Shown here: positions 24,558 through 38,913 of the stretch, piece after piece
Position numbering within the stretch: position 1 is the first letter of the stretch
How the letters are laid out: every line of letters starts with the position of its first letter
NCBI GenBank assembly: GCA_964036155.1
Contig: OZ038423.1
Span: 63,007,249-63,071,248 of the forward strand
Reading direction: 5' to 3'
Origin: Diploscapter coronatus
Lineage: Eukaryota; Nematoda; Chromadorea; Rhabditida; Rhabditidae
DNA: 64,000 nt
Translations under genes and position numbers: made by a program
The notes under the pieces: generated by a model
Told to the model about the DNA's origin: nothing
Seen by the model: the letters and a program-made list of their open reading frames with translations, nothing else
Database searches by the model: none

Positions 24558-25015
24558 ATGCATTCCCTCTTCCTTCTACTAATTTCCATTCTGCTTCTCC
24601 TTTTCCCTCCCAATTCATTGGCCAATTACTTTGGCCCTGGTTGTCTTCCGATTCGAAGGAACTTCCGGAAGCATTATCCTTGTCGGGAACGACCTGATAT
24701 TGAAAGGGAATGTGAGTTTGCACCTGTAAAACGAAACAAAGATACGATCAGTAGGAGAACGAGAAGACTTCATATCTCGACTGAGAGGAGAACCTAGTCG
24801 ATTTGCCAGAACTGGATTCTATGACAGACTTTTCAGGTGATATCATCAATTTTCAAAGTTTTTTAGGTGAAAATTCGAATATTTTGAGGGATCTAAACAC
24901 TGTCGTCCATTATCCCGAGCCGGATTTCGTATATCAGCCGAGCTACGGTTACAACTCCAATCTGGCAATCAACGGCCCTTATCGATACTCGAATTGGTTC
25001 ACAAAAACTAATTGA
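24558..25015 (+). CDS. small secreted protein, unknown
   Basis: Two exons, 24558-24711 and 24837-25015, join in phase across a GT-AG intron to give 110 residues. Residues 1-22 are a clear signal peptide (MHSLFLLLISILLLLFPPNS). The mature part starts with a Cys-containing basic stretch (FGPGCLPIRRNFRKHYPCR) and REC, then a polar Asn- and Tyr-rich tail (YQPSYGYNSN, YRYSNWF) without further Cys. The odd number of three Cys leaves one free or suggests dimerisation. No family is recognised; there are no clear dibasic-flanked repeated peptides, so a neuropeptide precursor is not supported. It lies 0.6 kb before eRF3 on the same strand. Confidence 0.55.
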
Positions 25016-25596
25016 TAAATGAGAATAAAGTCCGATTCTGCTGAATGTTCATGTAAAATTTCAAAGAGTTGTGAAAGGCAGAAGAACGTTGCAAATTTGC
25101 CTGCATTCGTTGCAATTGCTTGTGAAAAGCAACGCCCACTTTCTTTCTTCGCTTCTTTACACTCGTTTTCTATTTTTCATAATTTCGCTTTTTAATTGCC
25201 AGTTAACTCGTGATTTAATTAACCTAATTTTCTCACAAATTGACGGCTCTAAATATTGCACAAAAATGTGATTTTTCTCACCCTCCGTTTCTTTTACAAC
25301 TTTACGTAATGTTGCAATTTCACAATTACCTAAATTGGCAAAGAGTCATACAAAACCAGTATAAATTCTGATCGAATTATCATTCTTTTATCTTTACCTT
25401 CTTGCCAATTCGCTAGCTAATCTAGTATTTCAAATTTCAAGCAAATTATTCATGTCTTCCTCCTCTGCAGTTCCACATCCGGTTACTCGTCAAATTTGCC
25501 TGTACTGTTAAATTTCCTAGATAATTCGACCATTCTGCTCGATTCAGGGTGAGAGACAGTGGGGTTTTCGTTGTCCCTGTCAGACGAATCGGAAGA

Positions 25597-28500
25597 ATGT
25601 CGCAGAACAGCTGGAACTTGAACGCGGCCACTTTCGTGCCCAACCCGAATGCGAGGCCGTTCGTGCCCGGACAGCCCTACGTTCCTCCGCCTTCTGCTCA
25701 GCAGCAACCGCCTCAGGAAAGTGCGTAGTTTTTCTCTTGTTAATAAGATAGTTACTAAAGTTTTGAATGATTATCATATGCGAAAATATCGGCTTGATCA
25801 AGAAGTTTTTGTCATATTCAATTTTTGTCGTCTTTTACAGACCTTCAACAGAATGTTATATTCTTTAGTACGCCATAGATTTCCTCTGATTTATTGAGCC
25901 AGTGTTTTCGATACTCATAAATATAGATTGGATGAATGTTCACGTTCACCAGTTATGTTTTCCGGCTTCCTATATTCCATGCCCATTCTCATTCGTGATC
26001 CACTTTTTCCCTATCTCCTTTCCCTCAAAAAATTGATGTGGGTGTGGATTACAGAAAGTAATTTTTTCTACAGAAAATTCTATAAAAGAGATTTTTCTCG
26101 TCGAATATCGCAATGTGATGCGTTTCTAGACTGGGACGATGCGATGGAAGACGAGCCGGCCTCGACGGCAGCTGCAGGCAATGCGCCGACTGCACAGGTC
26201 TCTGCCCCTCCCTCCGTTCCCGCTCAGACTCAACCACCTGCCTCTGTCCAAGTCAACGAGCCTGAACAGCCCAAGGCCAAGGAGGCTCCCAAGAAGGACA
26301 AACCTGCAGAGGAGGACGAGAGTGGAGACGTCATGGCTCCTATCGCCAAGAAATTCCAGAGGAGCGTCTATGTTGATGGTAAAGCATATTTATTTTTAGA
26401 ACACAAATGACCATAAAATTTCCCGGTCAAAATAGGTTGATTCCCTTTTTGATGAATAAATTAAAAACCGGATTTTGCATCGAATATCAATAGTCAACGA
26501 TTCGATACGGATTACAACCAATTCTGCTTGGTTCTGCATTGATTTTGTCATATAGTGGAGAATCAACGGGGAACTTGGTCCTGAAAAATTGATGAATGAA
26601 ATACTCCTTAAGATTCACAAGGTTCCTGATAGAATTTGGTTTCTATTTTTTGTATCTTTTATAAAAATCGATGCACTTCTTGCATTAGCCAAATTTGCGA
26701 ATTTTATTTGAACAATTGTTGATATTTCAGACGGCACTCACAAGAAGCATGTGAACGTCGTGTTTGTCGGCCACGTCGATGCTGGAAAATCCACTATTGG
26801 AGGTTAAAAGTTCCATTCTTTGTGGAAGAATTGATTATTTTCATTTCAGGTCAGCTGATGTACTTGACTGGAATGGTTGACAAACGAACACTGGAGAAGT
26901 ATGAGAGGGAGGCCAAGGAGAAGGGACGTGAGAGTTGGTCAGCAAATTTTATATCGTTTATTCATTGAAAAGTGCATTTTTGGCGAATTTGTATTTGAAT
27001 TTGATGTGAAGTTGTCATGCAAAAGAGACGAAACAAACAACACAACTTTATTTTTTTCGCTAAACAATAGAATGACCAAAACGGAAAGAAAACGATTCCT
27101 ATGCCGCTAAAGGGCAAGCCTGGCATAGACGTTTTCGTAAATCAACCATATTCGAGTTCTTTCGCTCACCCTATTCCATTTGCAGGTACCTGTCGTGGTG
27201 CATGGACACGAACGACGAGGAGCGAGAGAAGGGAAAGACCGTGGAAGTGGGCAGGGCCTTCTTCGAGACAGAGAAGAAACACTTCACCATTCTGGATGCG
27301 CCCGGCCACAAGTCCTTTGTTCCCAACATGATCAGCGGGGCCACGCAGGCTGATTTGGCTGTTCTCGTATGTTTTTCCCACATTCTCTTCTGAATATTTT
27401 AAAAATAGCCTTTCTAGTTTGCTAAAAATAAACTACGAAATTTAGTATTCTTTTAAATAGTTCCCACTTCTTATTTTTCATCTTATAATTGTCTAAAACG
27501 GGGATAAAACTGCAATGACTAGAATCCTTCTTACCAACTTCTGACAACTCTGGCATGAAAACGTTTTTTTACTTGCAGGTTATTTCCGCTCGCAAAGGGG
27601 AGTTCGAGACAGGCTTTGACAGAGGCGGTCAGACTCGTGAACACGCGATGCTCGTGAAGACTGCGGGCGTGAAGCATCTCATCATTCTCGTCAACAAAAT
27701 GGACGATCCCACTGTGCAGTGGGATGAAGGAAGGTTGGAAAATAGGCAATCTGGGAGGAAATAACTGAATAATTGACAGGTGGCAGGAAATTCAGTCGAA
27801 ACTGACTCCTTTCCTTAAGAAATGCGGCTTCAATCCGAAGAATGACATGACCTACATTCCTTGCTCTGGACTAACCGGGGCTTTCCTCAAGGAGAGGCCT
27901 GATGCTACGCAGGGTGGCTGGTACACGTGAGTTTTAATTATATTTCGAATAAGATCTAGGCAGAGCTTAAGCCAGATATATCGTGATTTTCCACTTTAGC
28001 CAAAATGCTCTGCTAAAATCACATCGCATACTCTCTGGTAGCAATTTTCTATGACATATTTTGATTTTTTTTTGTATCCACTTTCCTATAATTTTCTGCT
28101 TTGAATGAAAGTCTACTTAGGTCTGCGTTGAATTCATGATTACTTACAATTGCTACTCTTCAGAGGCTCGTGTTTCATCGAATTCTTGGACAACCACCTG
28201 CCAGAGATCGAGCGCAAAATAGACGGACCTGTCAAGTGCATCGTCGTCGACAAATATTCGGTGAGTTTACTTTTGTATTCAATTCATGAAATCATGCTGT
28301 TCGTTTTGAAATGGATGCGCATATTTATTTTTGGAGAATGACATTGCGACGAATTTTTGCAATCCTTATTCCTTCATTGTTGAAATTTTTAAATTGGGTT
28401 AATTTTTTAAATTACAGGACATGGGAACGTTGGTGATCGGTAAAATGGAGTCTGGTTGTGTGGCGAAGGGCGACAATCTCATCGCCATGCCTAATAAGGT

Positions 28501-29805
28501 CAGAAAAATTAGTTCCAATAAAGTTCTTCCTTTATCTTGTAAATTTTAGCAACCCGTTCAAGTGCTGCAGATTTGGTCAGACGAAGAGGAGAAGGAGCGC
28601 GTCATTTCGGGAGACAATATCAAGTTCAAGCTCAAGGGTATGTTATTTTTCTCAAAAATTCACTAATTAAAAAAACGTGCGAAAAGTACAACTGGTTTAG
28701 TGATGAATAATAGCGGTGACGGTGAATAAATTTATCACCAAGAATAAGAGTAACTACAGAGAGTACAAGTATTTACTTGCTGCATAGGCATTCTTTGTCG
28801 AACCGATGAAAAATATTTTCAGTTCGAGCATACTCATCTGCTAGAATGACCTATTTTTCCATTTTGCTAATTTTGAGCCATTTACATTCATTTGCCTAAT
28901 CCAAAATCTCGACTAGAGTCATTCTCTTAAATTTATCACAGCAATTATTTACCAAGTTTGCTTAATTTAGGAATCGAGGAGGCGGAAGTGCAGAGCGGTT
29001 TCGTTCTGTGTTCTGCAGATTCCCTCTGCAAGTCTGGACGAATCTTCGATGCTGAGGTATGTATTCTTTTTTGTCAATTCGTAAATATCATGTCTCGCGA
29101 GGACGTGAACTATAATTAGAAGTAGGGGAGAGGGAGAGAGTACGCAGAAATAGTATAGGAAAAGATAGCTCACCTCCTCACGACGTTTCATTTACGAGTT
29201 CTCCTTTCTTTTCATCGTTTCATTGCAACTTCAATTTATTCAGGTACTGATTCTTGAGCACAAATCCATTATTGCCTCGGGCTATTCCTGCGTTCTGCAC
29301 ATTCACGCTGCCGTAGAGGAAGTCAGTGTCAAGGTTCGCGAATAAGCATTTTTCAGAAGTTGAAATGAATTTTCAGATGGTAATCGCTACGATCGACAAA
29401 AAGACGGGCGAGAAGAAGAAATCGCGGTTCGTGCGGCAGGATGAGAAGTTAGCATTTTGGCAATTTTTCCAAGTGTTAATCTTGATTTACCTCCAATAGA
29501 ACATCGTTATGTTATTCAACGAAAAATGGGAATTAACTGAAAGATTTTTTTTCCAACATTTCAGTTTTATCAGTTTCACTCACATTTATCTTTCTGAAAA
29601 CCAGTCATTAAGCAATGTTATTCACTTTCACTCTTGACAAAGTCCATTTCAATTCCTTATTTCTTGCAGATGCATAATGCGAATGGAGTGTGCAGAACCA
29701 TTCTGCATGGAAGCATTCAAGGACTTCCCTGTGATGGGCAGATTCACGCTCAGAGACGAAGGAAAGACCATCGCCATTGGTAAAGTGCTCAAAGTTATCG
29801 AGTAA
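25597..29805 (+). CDS. erf3: eukaryotic peptide chain release factor eRF3 (GTPase)
   Basis: eRF3 is the GTPase that works with eRF1 to end translation. Fourteen exons join in phase: 25597-25720, 26130-26378, 26731-26802, 26850-26937, 27186-27366, 27579-27733, 27780-27926, 28164-28260, 28418-28498, 28550-28637, 28971-29056, 29244-29333, 29377-29447, 29670-29805, giving 554 residues. The N-terminus has two overlapping PAM2-type motifs, LNAATFVP and NPNARPFVP, as in vertebrate GSPT1, for binding poly(A)-binding protein. A Pro/Gln/Glu-rich linker follows. The GTPase core shows G1 [10 protein letters not shown]3 DAPGHKSF and G4 NKMD, with the switch I region [12 protein letters not shown]. Domains 2 and 3 end in the eRF3 signature [21 protein letters not shown]1A and HBS1 are excluded by the PAM2 region and by GTVEVGRA-type residues where EF1A has GITID. 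Confidence 0.97.
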
Positions 29806-30575
29806 ACAGAACAAGGCAATGCATTTCTGGAGGAGGAATACCAACAAGTCAGTCTATTTTCCTTTGTTGAGTTTTGCAATCAACATTTCTTTGAGTTGTT
29901 TTGATTTTTACTTGATTTGCTAATTTTATTTCTAGGTCTTTTTAATCTAAATTTGTTTTCGCTTTTTTATCATTATTTCTCTCATCATTCTGATTGAAAT
30001 TCTTTCGCTAATTTTATTCTTATTTGGTATCAGAGCTTCTAAAATTTAACAAGGTACTGAAATACTGTCTGCTAGAAAATTGAACAGCGAGAAGAATACT
30101 TCGCGTCAATTAGACTTTGATATTTTCAGGCTATTCAGAATTTTTGAAGCAATGATAATTTATCGGATTTATGATTTCTATTTGAGAAATAAGACATTAT
30201 CAGATTTATCATTCGTTCATTGGTTCATCTGGGTTGGGATCCGTTTTTCTTTTCCTTATTTTCGTTCATTCAAACTTGAACTTCATCCGAGTCGATATTT
30301 TACATTGACTATGATGTACTTGGTGATTTTAGCTCCTTTCTCCTTCATTTTTATCGCTGATGTTACTTTTCAGAGATGGACTTTTCATGAGAAAAATGCT
30401 CGTCTTTGAAATTATTTTCTTTTTCTAAAAATAAATTTATTGTTTGAGCTTATTTATAATAAATGTTGATTTAAATTAAGTGAGTTTTGAAGTGCGAAGA
30501 ATATGAGGTTATTTCCTCAAAGTGTAGTATTGTCTGAAAATCGAGCAGAAATTTTGGGATGTCATTTACTTTTAG
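29806..30575. other. intergenic, eRF3 3' region and ETFRF1 upstream region
   Basis: AT-rich sequence between two plus-strand genes. An AATAAA-type polyadenylation-like signal occurs near 30431. The ETFRF1 start codon directly follows TTTTAG, an acceptor sequence, so a spliced or trans-spliced leader may join exactly at the start codon. An open frame at 30080-30409 has no family content. Confidence 0.4.
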
Positions 30576-31161
30576 ATGGATCTTCGTTGCCGAGTCCTGA
30601 ATTTGTATAAGACGCTGTACTACATGGGCAAGGAGTATCCAAAAGGCGCGCAATTCTTCCACGAGCGGCTCAAAAATGCTTTCAAACGAAATGCGGTTGG
30701 TTTTACACCAATGAATTTTCAAAATTATCAGCTTTTCCACTGTCAAATTGTGAAATGAGTAAGTTTCGATATCCTTATTCGGAGAGTTTGAAATTTACTC
30801 ATTTTTAAGTTTCAACAAATTGTCTTTCTTCTCTATTGATACTATTCCTCTTCAAAACTCCGAACTTTTCTGCTTGATCGATACCTAATTGAACGAACAT
30901 TCTTAGAGACCGTAAGGTGTATTATACTTGATTTTTTTTTTAAATCATACTTTGCTCTTTGAAACATGCTCTAAATCTTAAATTCTTATGAAATGACCGC
31001 TCCTTTAGTTTTATCATTTTTGATTTCAGAATGTGACTGAACCGAAAGACGTCGAGAATCTGCTGGAACGAGGCGAGTTCGTGATTAAAGAAATCGAAGC
31101 CCTCTACAAACTGCGCAAATACAGGGCCATGAAACAACGGTATTACGAGGAAAATAAGTAG
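30576..31161 (+). CDS. etfrf1: electron transfer flavoprotein regulatory factor 1 (LYRM5)
   Basis: A mitochondrial LYR-motif protein that binds ETF and displaces its flavin. Two exons, 30576-30695 and 31030-31161, join in phase to give 83 residues, close to the human length of about 88. The start has the LYR-type segment [19 protein letters not shown]; the second exon ends [17 protein letters not shown], almost identical to human ETFRF1 ([16 protein letters not shown]). GT-AG intron of 334 bases. There is no cleaved signal obvious, as usual for LYR proteins. The family match is very close at the C-terminus, so the assignment is firm. Confidence 0.95.
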
Positions 31162-31708
31162 ATCAACTAAACTGAATAGATAGAAAGTAGAATAGAGAAT
31201 GTACATACAGACATTATCTTTCTCGCTAAATTGAACCGGGTTTAATCATTTCAAATAGTTCAGCTATGCAAATGATAAAATTTTTATTTCAATACGTTCA
31301 TCAATGTGAAAACATAATATAATTTTTAACAAAGAAAAACAAAATGAGGTGATCGTTGTATGCGGAAAAATATGAAAGAATTAGGGTTAGATTGAATTGG
31401 CTCACTGTAAAAGTCTGTTGAAAGTGGAGTCATTTCCATTACATTGTGAAGATCACCTCCATCTGCCTTTACTAATGCTATTCCCCCAAGTGTACCTGAC
31501 TTTCATGATATTTGAGGATGATTTCGAAGAATTTTACAAGTGAGCTGCTAAGTTTACAAATCTCAGGTAACCTGGACTCTTAGAAACAACCCAATATGAC
31601 GAAATCGTTTGCGACGTGAAAGGTCGCCCCCTACTCATCTCATCCCTACGCACTATTTCATCATGTGTGCATTGTTGGGAAGAATCCAGGTTGTCTATCT
31701 TCATAGTA
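31162..31708. other. convergent intergenic region
   Basis: Between the 3' ends of ETFRF1 (plus) and the CDKL kinase (minus); expected to be the two 3' untranslated regions. No gene or repeat was recognised. Confidence 0.5.
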
Positions 31709-33977
<2,269 letters not shown>

Positions 33978-35110
33978 TCATCATAGATGGCACATTTCCA
34001 AAAAGGGACTCTTTACGGATACTGATAGTGACTATTAGATAGAGATTGTACCCGAAGTTAGTCGAAAGGGGAGTGACAGGTACGAGAAAGAAGGAAGAGG
34101 GAAAAGTGTGGAATGACCGGCTGGAAATAGAGAGAAAGAGGATAAAACTGCGAAATGAGACAGGGAGAGGTTGCCTTAGCGACTGCAAGCAGCAGAGTCA
34201 GAAGGGGAATGGAAAATCAAGAGGAAAACAGAGCTGTTACCATTCAGGCAGTCATGTAGTCAGCTGGTCACAGGGACATGCGTTGCAGGAAAACGGATGA
34301 TAATTACAACGCCGATCGCAATTAACTACTGATTGGATCCCTCGAGACAAAGCTGTTTGTGTTTGGTACTGATGTAGGGAGAGTTGCATTACGAAAAAGT
34401 AGAATTTCAATGAAATGGAATGTTTAGATCTTCTGAGGTGAGTTAAAGTTTTCGGCAATTGAATGAGATGACTATCAAAAGCTCATCATTAGAGATTATG
34501 ATCAATAAAATGCCTCAATTTAAAAAAAAGAAAATTGAATTGCGTGGCAAAATATTTTTGTTAGGTAAATTTAGGAAAAATGAATTTCCAAAATCATATG
34601 TAAAATTAAGGTCCTTCTTTTCCAGAAAATATTATAGAACTGCACTGCATGTCAGGCATGTCGCAATCTATATGTATTGCATCATTTGTTTCATTTTCAT
34701 GTGATCCTTGTTCTGCTAAATTCGGCAATTTTATGCTTATGTGTTATTTTGGCCCCTCGATTCGGCAGAATTAGAAACGGAAAGAGTAAAAAGGAGAATA
34801 AAATGGGACCTGGAAATATTGAGAGAAGCAGAGAAGAAAAGAAGTAGAGGAATGACAGAAGAAATGGCATAAGGGAAGGGGAGGAAAGGGGACCATGGAA
34901 ACACAAAATATGAAGACAGATTGGGTTGACAGAGGGAACTGAAAGAAAGAGAAGGAATGACGTTGGAACTGAAAGAACCTCAAAAGGGAGAGACTAAGAG
35001 TCACCGGAAGCTGTTTTAAATGAGAAAGTACATAAGAGGAAAGACAATGGATGTTGAAATGACAAACTAATAATACAAAAATAGATCATCAAATGGAAGA
35101 ACAAACTAAC

Positions 35111-37010
35111 CATCGAGAAGCGAAGAAAAGGTTGTTCTCCATCGCTGAAAGGGCATCCAACTCTGCGAATAGCATCTTCGGTTGGTAGATCGAAGATGAT
35201 GGAATGCTAAAAAAAATTTTTTTAAAATCAAGATCCAGGTCTACTTTCCGTTCAATTTCACACAACAACCTCGGATGGCATATTTTGCCTTCAATTTAAT
35301 AAAATATTATTTAATTCAAGTTTTACATTTTCTGAAAAGCGGACTATAGTCAAAATAAATGAATAGTATTAAATAATCAGTAGTAATACGAAATCACAGA
35401 ATATCGAAATTTCTATTAAAAATCACCGTGACTAATTATTGAAATATTCGTTTTATTGTTACTCTTTGAAAGCTGGTTTACTGCTTTTGTAGGAAATTTT
35501 AAATTCTCTTATGGGATTTTAGCTTTTGTTTTGAACGAAGGTCAATTTTAAGGCTCATAGACAATATTCAGTTTTGAGGCTGTTTTCTTAAGTATGAATT
35601 ATGACAGAAAATGAAATCACTAATTGCGTCAACAATCAAAAATGCTCATAAAGAATCTTAGTTTAAGAATGTTAATATAATAATTAAGAATTATTCAAAA
35701 ATTGCATCTTGCAGTACCCATTTTATTTTATATGCAATTTGATGGATGCATATTTTTTCTAATGACATTTAATGCAGGTATGAATTTAAAAAAATATATA
35801 TAGAAGCAAGTGATAGATAGAAGTGACTAGAATTCGATAAATTCGGAAAGCGTTCCTTTCTACCCCGTTGATTGCATCAGTTTATTGTTAGCAGAGTTAG
35901 CAATTATCCTTCTATTCAAATGGGGGATGATGCATAAATCCGCATGCAAATTTGTATTTATTCAGAAAAGATCATTACGCTTGAAATTCGTTGAAATTTC
36001 GATCGGTGAGTAAAAATAGAAAAAATGTCGGATTTATGGAGGTGAAAATTTTTCCAACAAAATATCGTTCCGAAAATTCGGCTCGTTACATCGAGGGGAT
36101 CATGAAAAGAATTAGAAATAAGAAGGAAGCAGGTTGAAGAAAATGAAAATAAAGGTAATCCGGATGTGGACAAGAAAGGTAGGGAAGTAAATACATATGC
36201 TAAGCCGATTGGTGCTAGAGACATCCACAAATAAGCTGCAGAAACTGAAGAAGTTGGGAAACTAATGGACTCGACTGGACGATTAGCACTGCTAAAATAT
36301 GAGAAGACATGCAAATGAATGATAAATTAAATGTATGAAGGGGTGTCAAAGCATAAGCAAAGAATATTTTTGTATTCAGCCTTAAACCTGCTCGAAATGA
36401 CGTCTAAGCCATTGTTTTGTCCTTTCATAGTACAAATTTCTTAGAACTCAACAATTTGAGGCTGGAATTGTAAAAATGAACGTGCGAATTCTTACCTGCA
36501 GATTTTTGACGTGGATGTAATTTTGTGGTCGTTCTGCTGGATGATTCGTGGCTGAGGAATGGTGGCCCTTCTGTCGAGGATCCTTCTCGGCCCAATGTCA
36601 AATGCTTGCTTCTTCTGCTGTTTTCCTGGGTCCAGGTCCTTCTCGTCACCAGGCACCGCCTTCCCTAACTCATTTTGAGCGGACCCTTTCTCCTTCTCCT
36701 CCTCCTTTCCCTGTCCTTTTTCTTTCCACTCCTTGAACATTGCCTGGATGCGATAAATGGCACTTAGTGGATGTGCGACCTGACTGACTGGTACCGGACT
36801 CGACCCTATTCTCGATTCAATCCACCCGAGAACTGATTCGCGCGGCCAAAATAGAAGCTGTAGTATTTCTGTAGAAGAAATGAGCAAATTCAATGTCAAT
36901 AATGGAATATTCATGTAGAATGTGTGTGGAGATAACTCTCCAGATCCAAAATCCATGTTAGCGATTATCCTCTGATTAGGGATACTTATCTGAGATTTAT
37001 TTCGTTTCAT
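35111..37010 (-). CDS. unknown exons, possible N-terminal extension of the CDKL kinase
   Basis: Two minus-strand exons, 37010-36496 and 35206-35111, join in phase. The first holds an open frame of 172 codons with a Lys/Glu-rich part (FKEWKEKGQGKEEEKEKG) and RRILDRRATIPQPRI; the second encodes IYQPKMLFAELDALSAMENN. No domain is recognised. The donor after 35111 leaves two bases, and the acceptor at 33967 supplies one and then stays open into the kinase Met ([17 protein letters not shown]). So these exons could belong to a longer CDKL isoform, or to a separate gene whose 3' end was not found. The extension lies outside the known CDKL plan, so caution is needed. Confidence 0.35.
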
Positions 37011-37155
37011 ATTTGAAACGAGCTACATATATATTGTGTTTGATGTTCGAGATTTTTCGAAGTTCAAATTATCAACTTGAAGATGATTACTAGTGAGCAG
37101 GATGCTCTCTTTGGATGAAACAACTGCAATGATCACAAAATGTTTGTTTGACTAG

Positions 37156-38183
37156 AAGAGATCTAGACTTTTCGTCCAAGTTACACTGGAAAAAGAACTC
37201 GCAAAGGTAAGTGTAGAAAGAAAAATGAAGTGATGGAATAAAATTAAAGGTGCGAAATGAGTACCATCTGTCAGCAATTCACTGCACTCTTTGGTCCTTT
37301 TTATGCTTCTCTAGGCTAGAAATATGAAGGCCTCGACAAAAACACGATCATTTTTAAGCAACTGAACGTCATTCTCGAATCTTCTTCCGTTGTTATTTTT
37401 CATTTTATCGGGAATTTTCTATAAGAAAGCTGAAAGATGGACGAGCGATTACAATTGGAAACGAAAGATTCAGATGTCTGGAAGTACTTTTCAAGGCTCA
37501 ATTAACTTATGATAAATTGTGATATTTGAATACATTTCAGCCATCTCTGATTGGAATGAACTTTGCAGGTATTCATGAATTAATGCACAACTCGATCATG
37601 AAATGCGATGCAAGTATTCGCAATGAGTTGTATGCGAACATCGTTCTGTCTGGAGACAATACGATGCATGAAGGAATTGTTGAAAGAATAAAGAAAGAAG
37701 TAACTACTTTAACAAACGGGTAGGCAGTTTTTATCTAACTGCTGCAACAAACTCTGTTGTTTTTCTTTTAAGAAAATAGAGCTTTTGCCTATTTGTCTAT
37801 TTAGAAAATGAATTAGATGGATCGGGTATCCACCGTAGTCAGGTGTTATTAGTTCACTATTGATAATTGAATAATCAGTTCTGATATTCCAAACTCTATA
37901 TTTATGAACCATGAGTAAAAATGTATTAAAAGTTATCTACCAACACTATGTTGAGAGCAAAAATAATATTTCAGTGATACCAAAGTTGAAGTGATCGCAG
38001 ATCCAAAACGAAGGTATTTTGCATGGGTCGGCGGAGATAAATTGACATCGAATCCTTCCTTTCAGAGGAAGTGGATTTCGAAACAAGTAATGCACTTTAA
38101 AAATTTTATTAACTAGACTCAGTCTGTTCCAGGACTATAATGAATCTGGGGCTGAAATAGTCATCCGTAAATGTGGATATTAA
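37156..38183 (+). pseudogene. C-terminal half of a divergent actin (N-terminal half not found)
   Basis: Five blocks read in phase: 37156-37206 (RLFVQVTLEKELAK, matching the CYVALDFEQEM area), 37430-37495 (DGRAITIGNERFRC), 37541-37719 ([37 protein letters not shown]), 37975-38086 (RYFAWVGGDKL ... FQRKWISKQ) and 38133-38183 (DYNESGAEIVIRKCGY). These correspond to roughly actin residues 210-375. Introns have T-rich acceptors except 37430, and one donor would be GC (37496). The hallmark GNERFRC, MKCD, LYAN, WISKQ and a final RKC are kept, but many residues differ from conventional actin (RKCGY instead of RKCF). Residues 1-209, including the nucleotide-binding P-loop DNGSG, are not seen within the 1 kb upstream, which holds the start of a minus-strand frame. 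It is either a truncated copy or its 5' exons are displaced. No frame-breaking stop occurs in the blocks. Confidence 0.6.
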
Positions 38184-38913
38184 AAATGGATCATCTTTAT
38201 TAAATATAATTTTACATACCATCTAAATAAAATAAATTGATTGAAAATTTGCAAGATTGTACCCATGAAACCATTGAAATACGAAACTTCGAATGAATAA
38301 AATAACTTTTAAAATAATTAATTTTATTACAGAATAAAAAATAAAATACGCTGTGTTGAGATTGCCACGAAAGATCAGAATAGAGATGTAAGATGATATG
38401 AAAATGAATAATGGAATGAAATGTTCATTGAAATCATCACATATTCATCAAATTAGAAACAAAATCAGCAAAAGATTTGTACAATTTAAAACTGAGATCG
38501 GATATGAAATGTAGAGCTAGAGATCACAAAATACGGTATAATCATCATGGAAGGATATTTTTCTACATGAATAGAACAACGAAATAAAATGCAATCTCTT
38601 ACAAATAATCATCGTGTTTGAACCTAAAATAAACCTCGTTTTGAAACTTTTAAAGAATACGCGTTGTGTCGTGGAATCTTGAAGAAAATAGAGGACCAAT
38701 ATAAATAAAATACAACTGCAAAAATAATAAAAGCAGAAATTAGAATATTTCTGCAAATAAAAATGGCATCTCATAATAAAACATGCAAAGAACAAATTTC
38801 ATTATGACATTATCGATTCATTTCGAATTTAGATACAATAAAACTTGTATAGAGATATCGGATGGAAAATGTCCTTTGACTTATGGAAAATATAATTACC
38901 TCACAAGGACTAA
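38184..38913. other. convergent intergenic region
   Basis: AT-rich stretch between the 3' ends of the half-actin (plus) and the M1 aminopeptidase (minus). Several AATAAA-like sequences lie on both strands (for example near 38227 on plus), consistent with 3' untranslated regions. No gene seen. Confidence 0.45.

Noticed and set aside
35958..36314. 118-codon minus-strand frame
   Set aside because: No family content and no phase-matched junction to the neighbouring exons.
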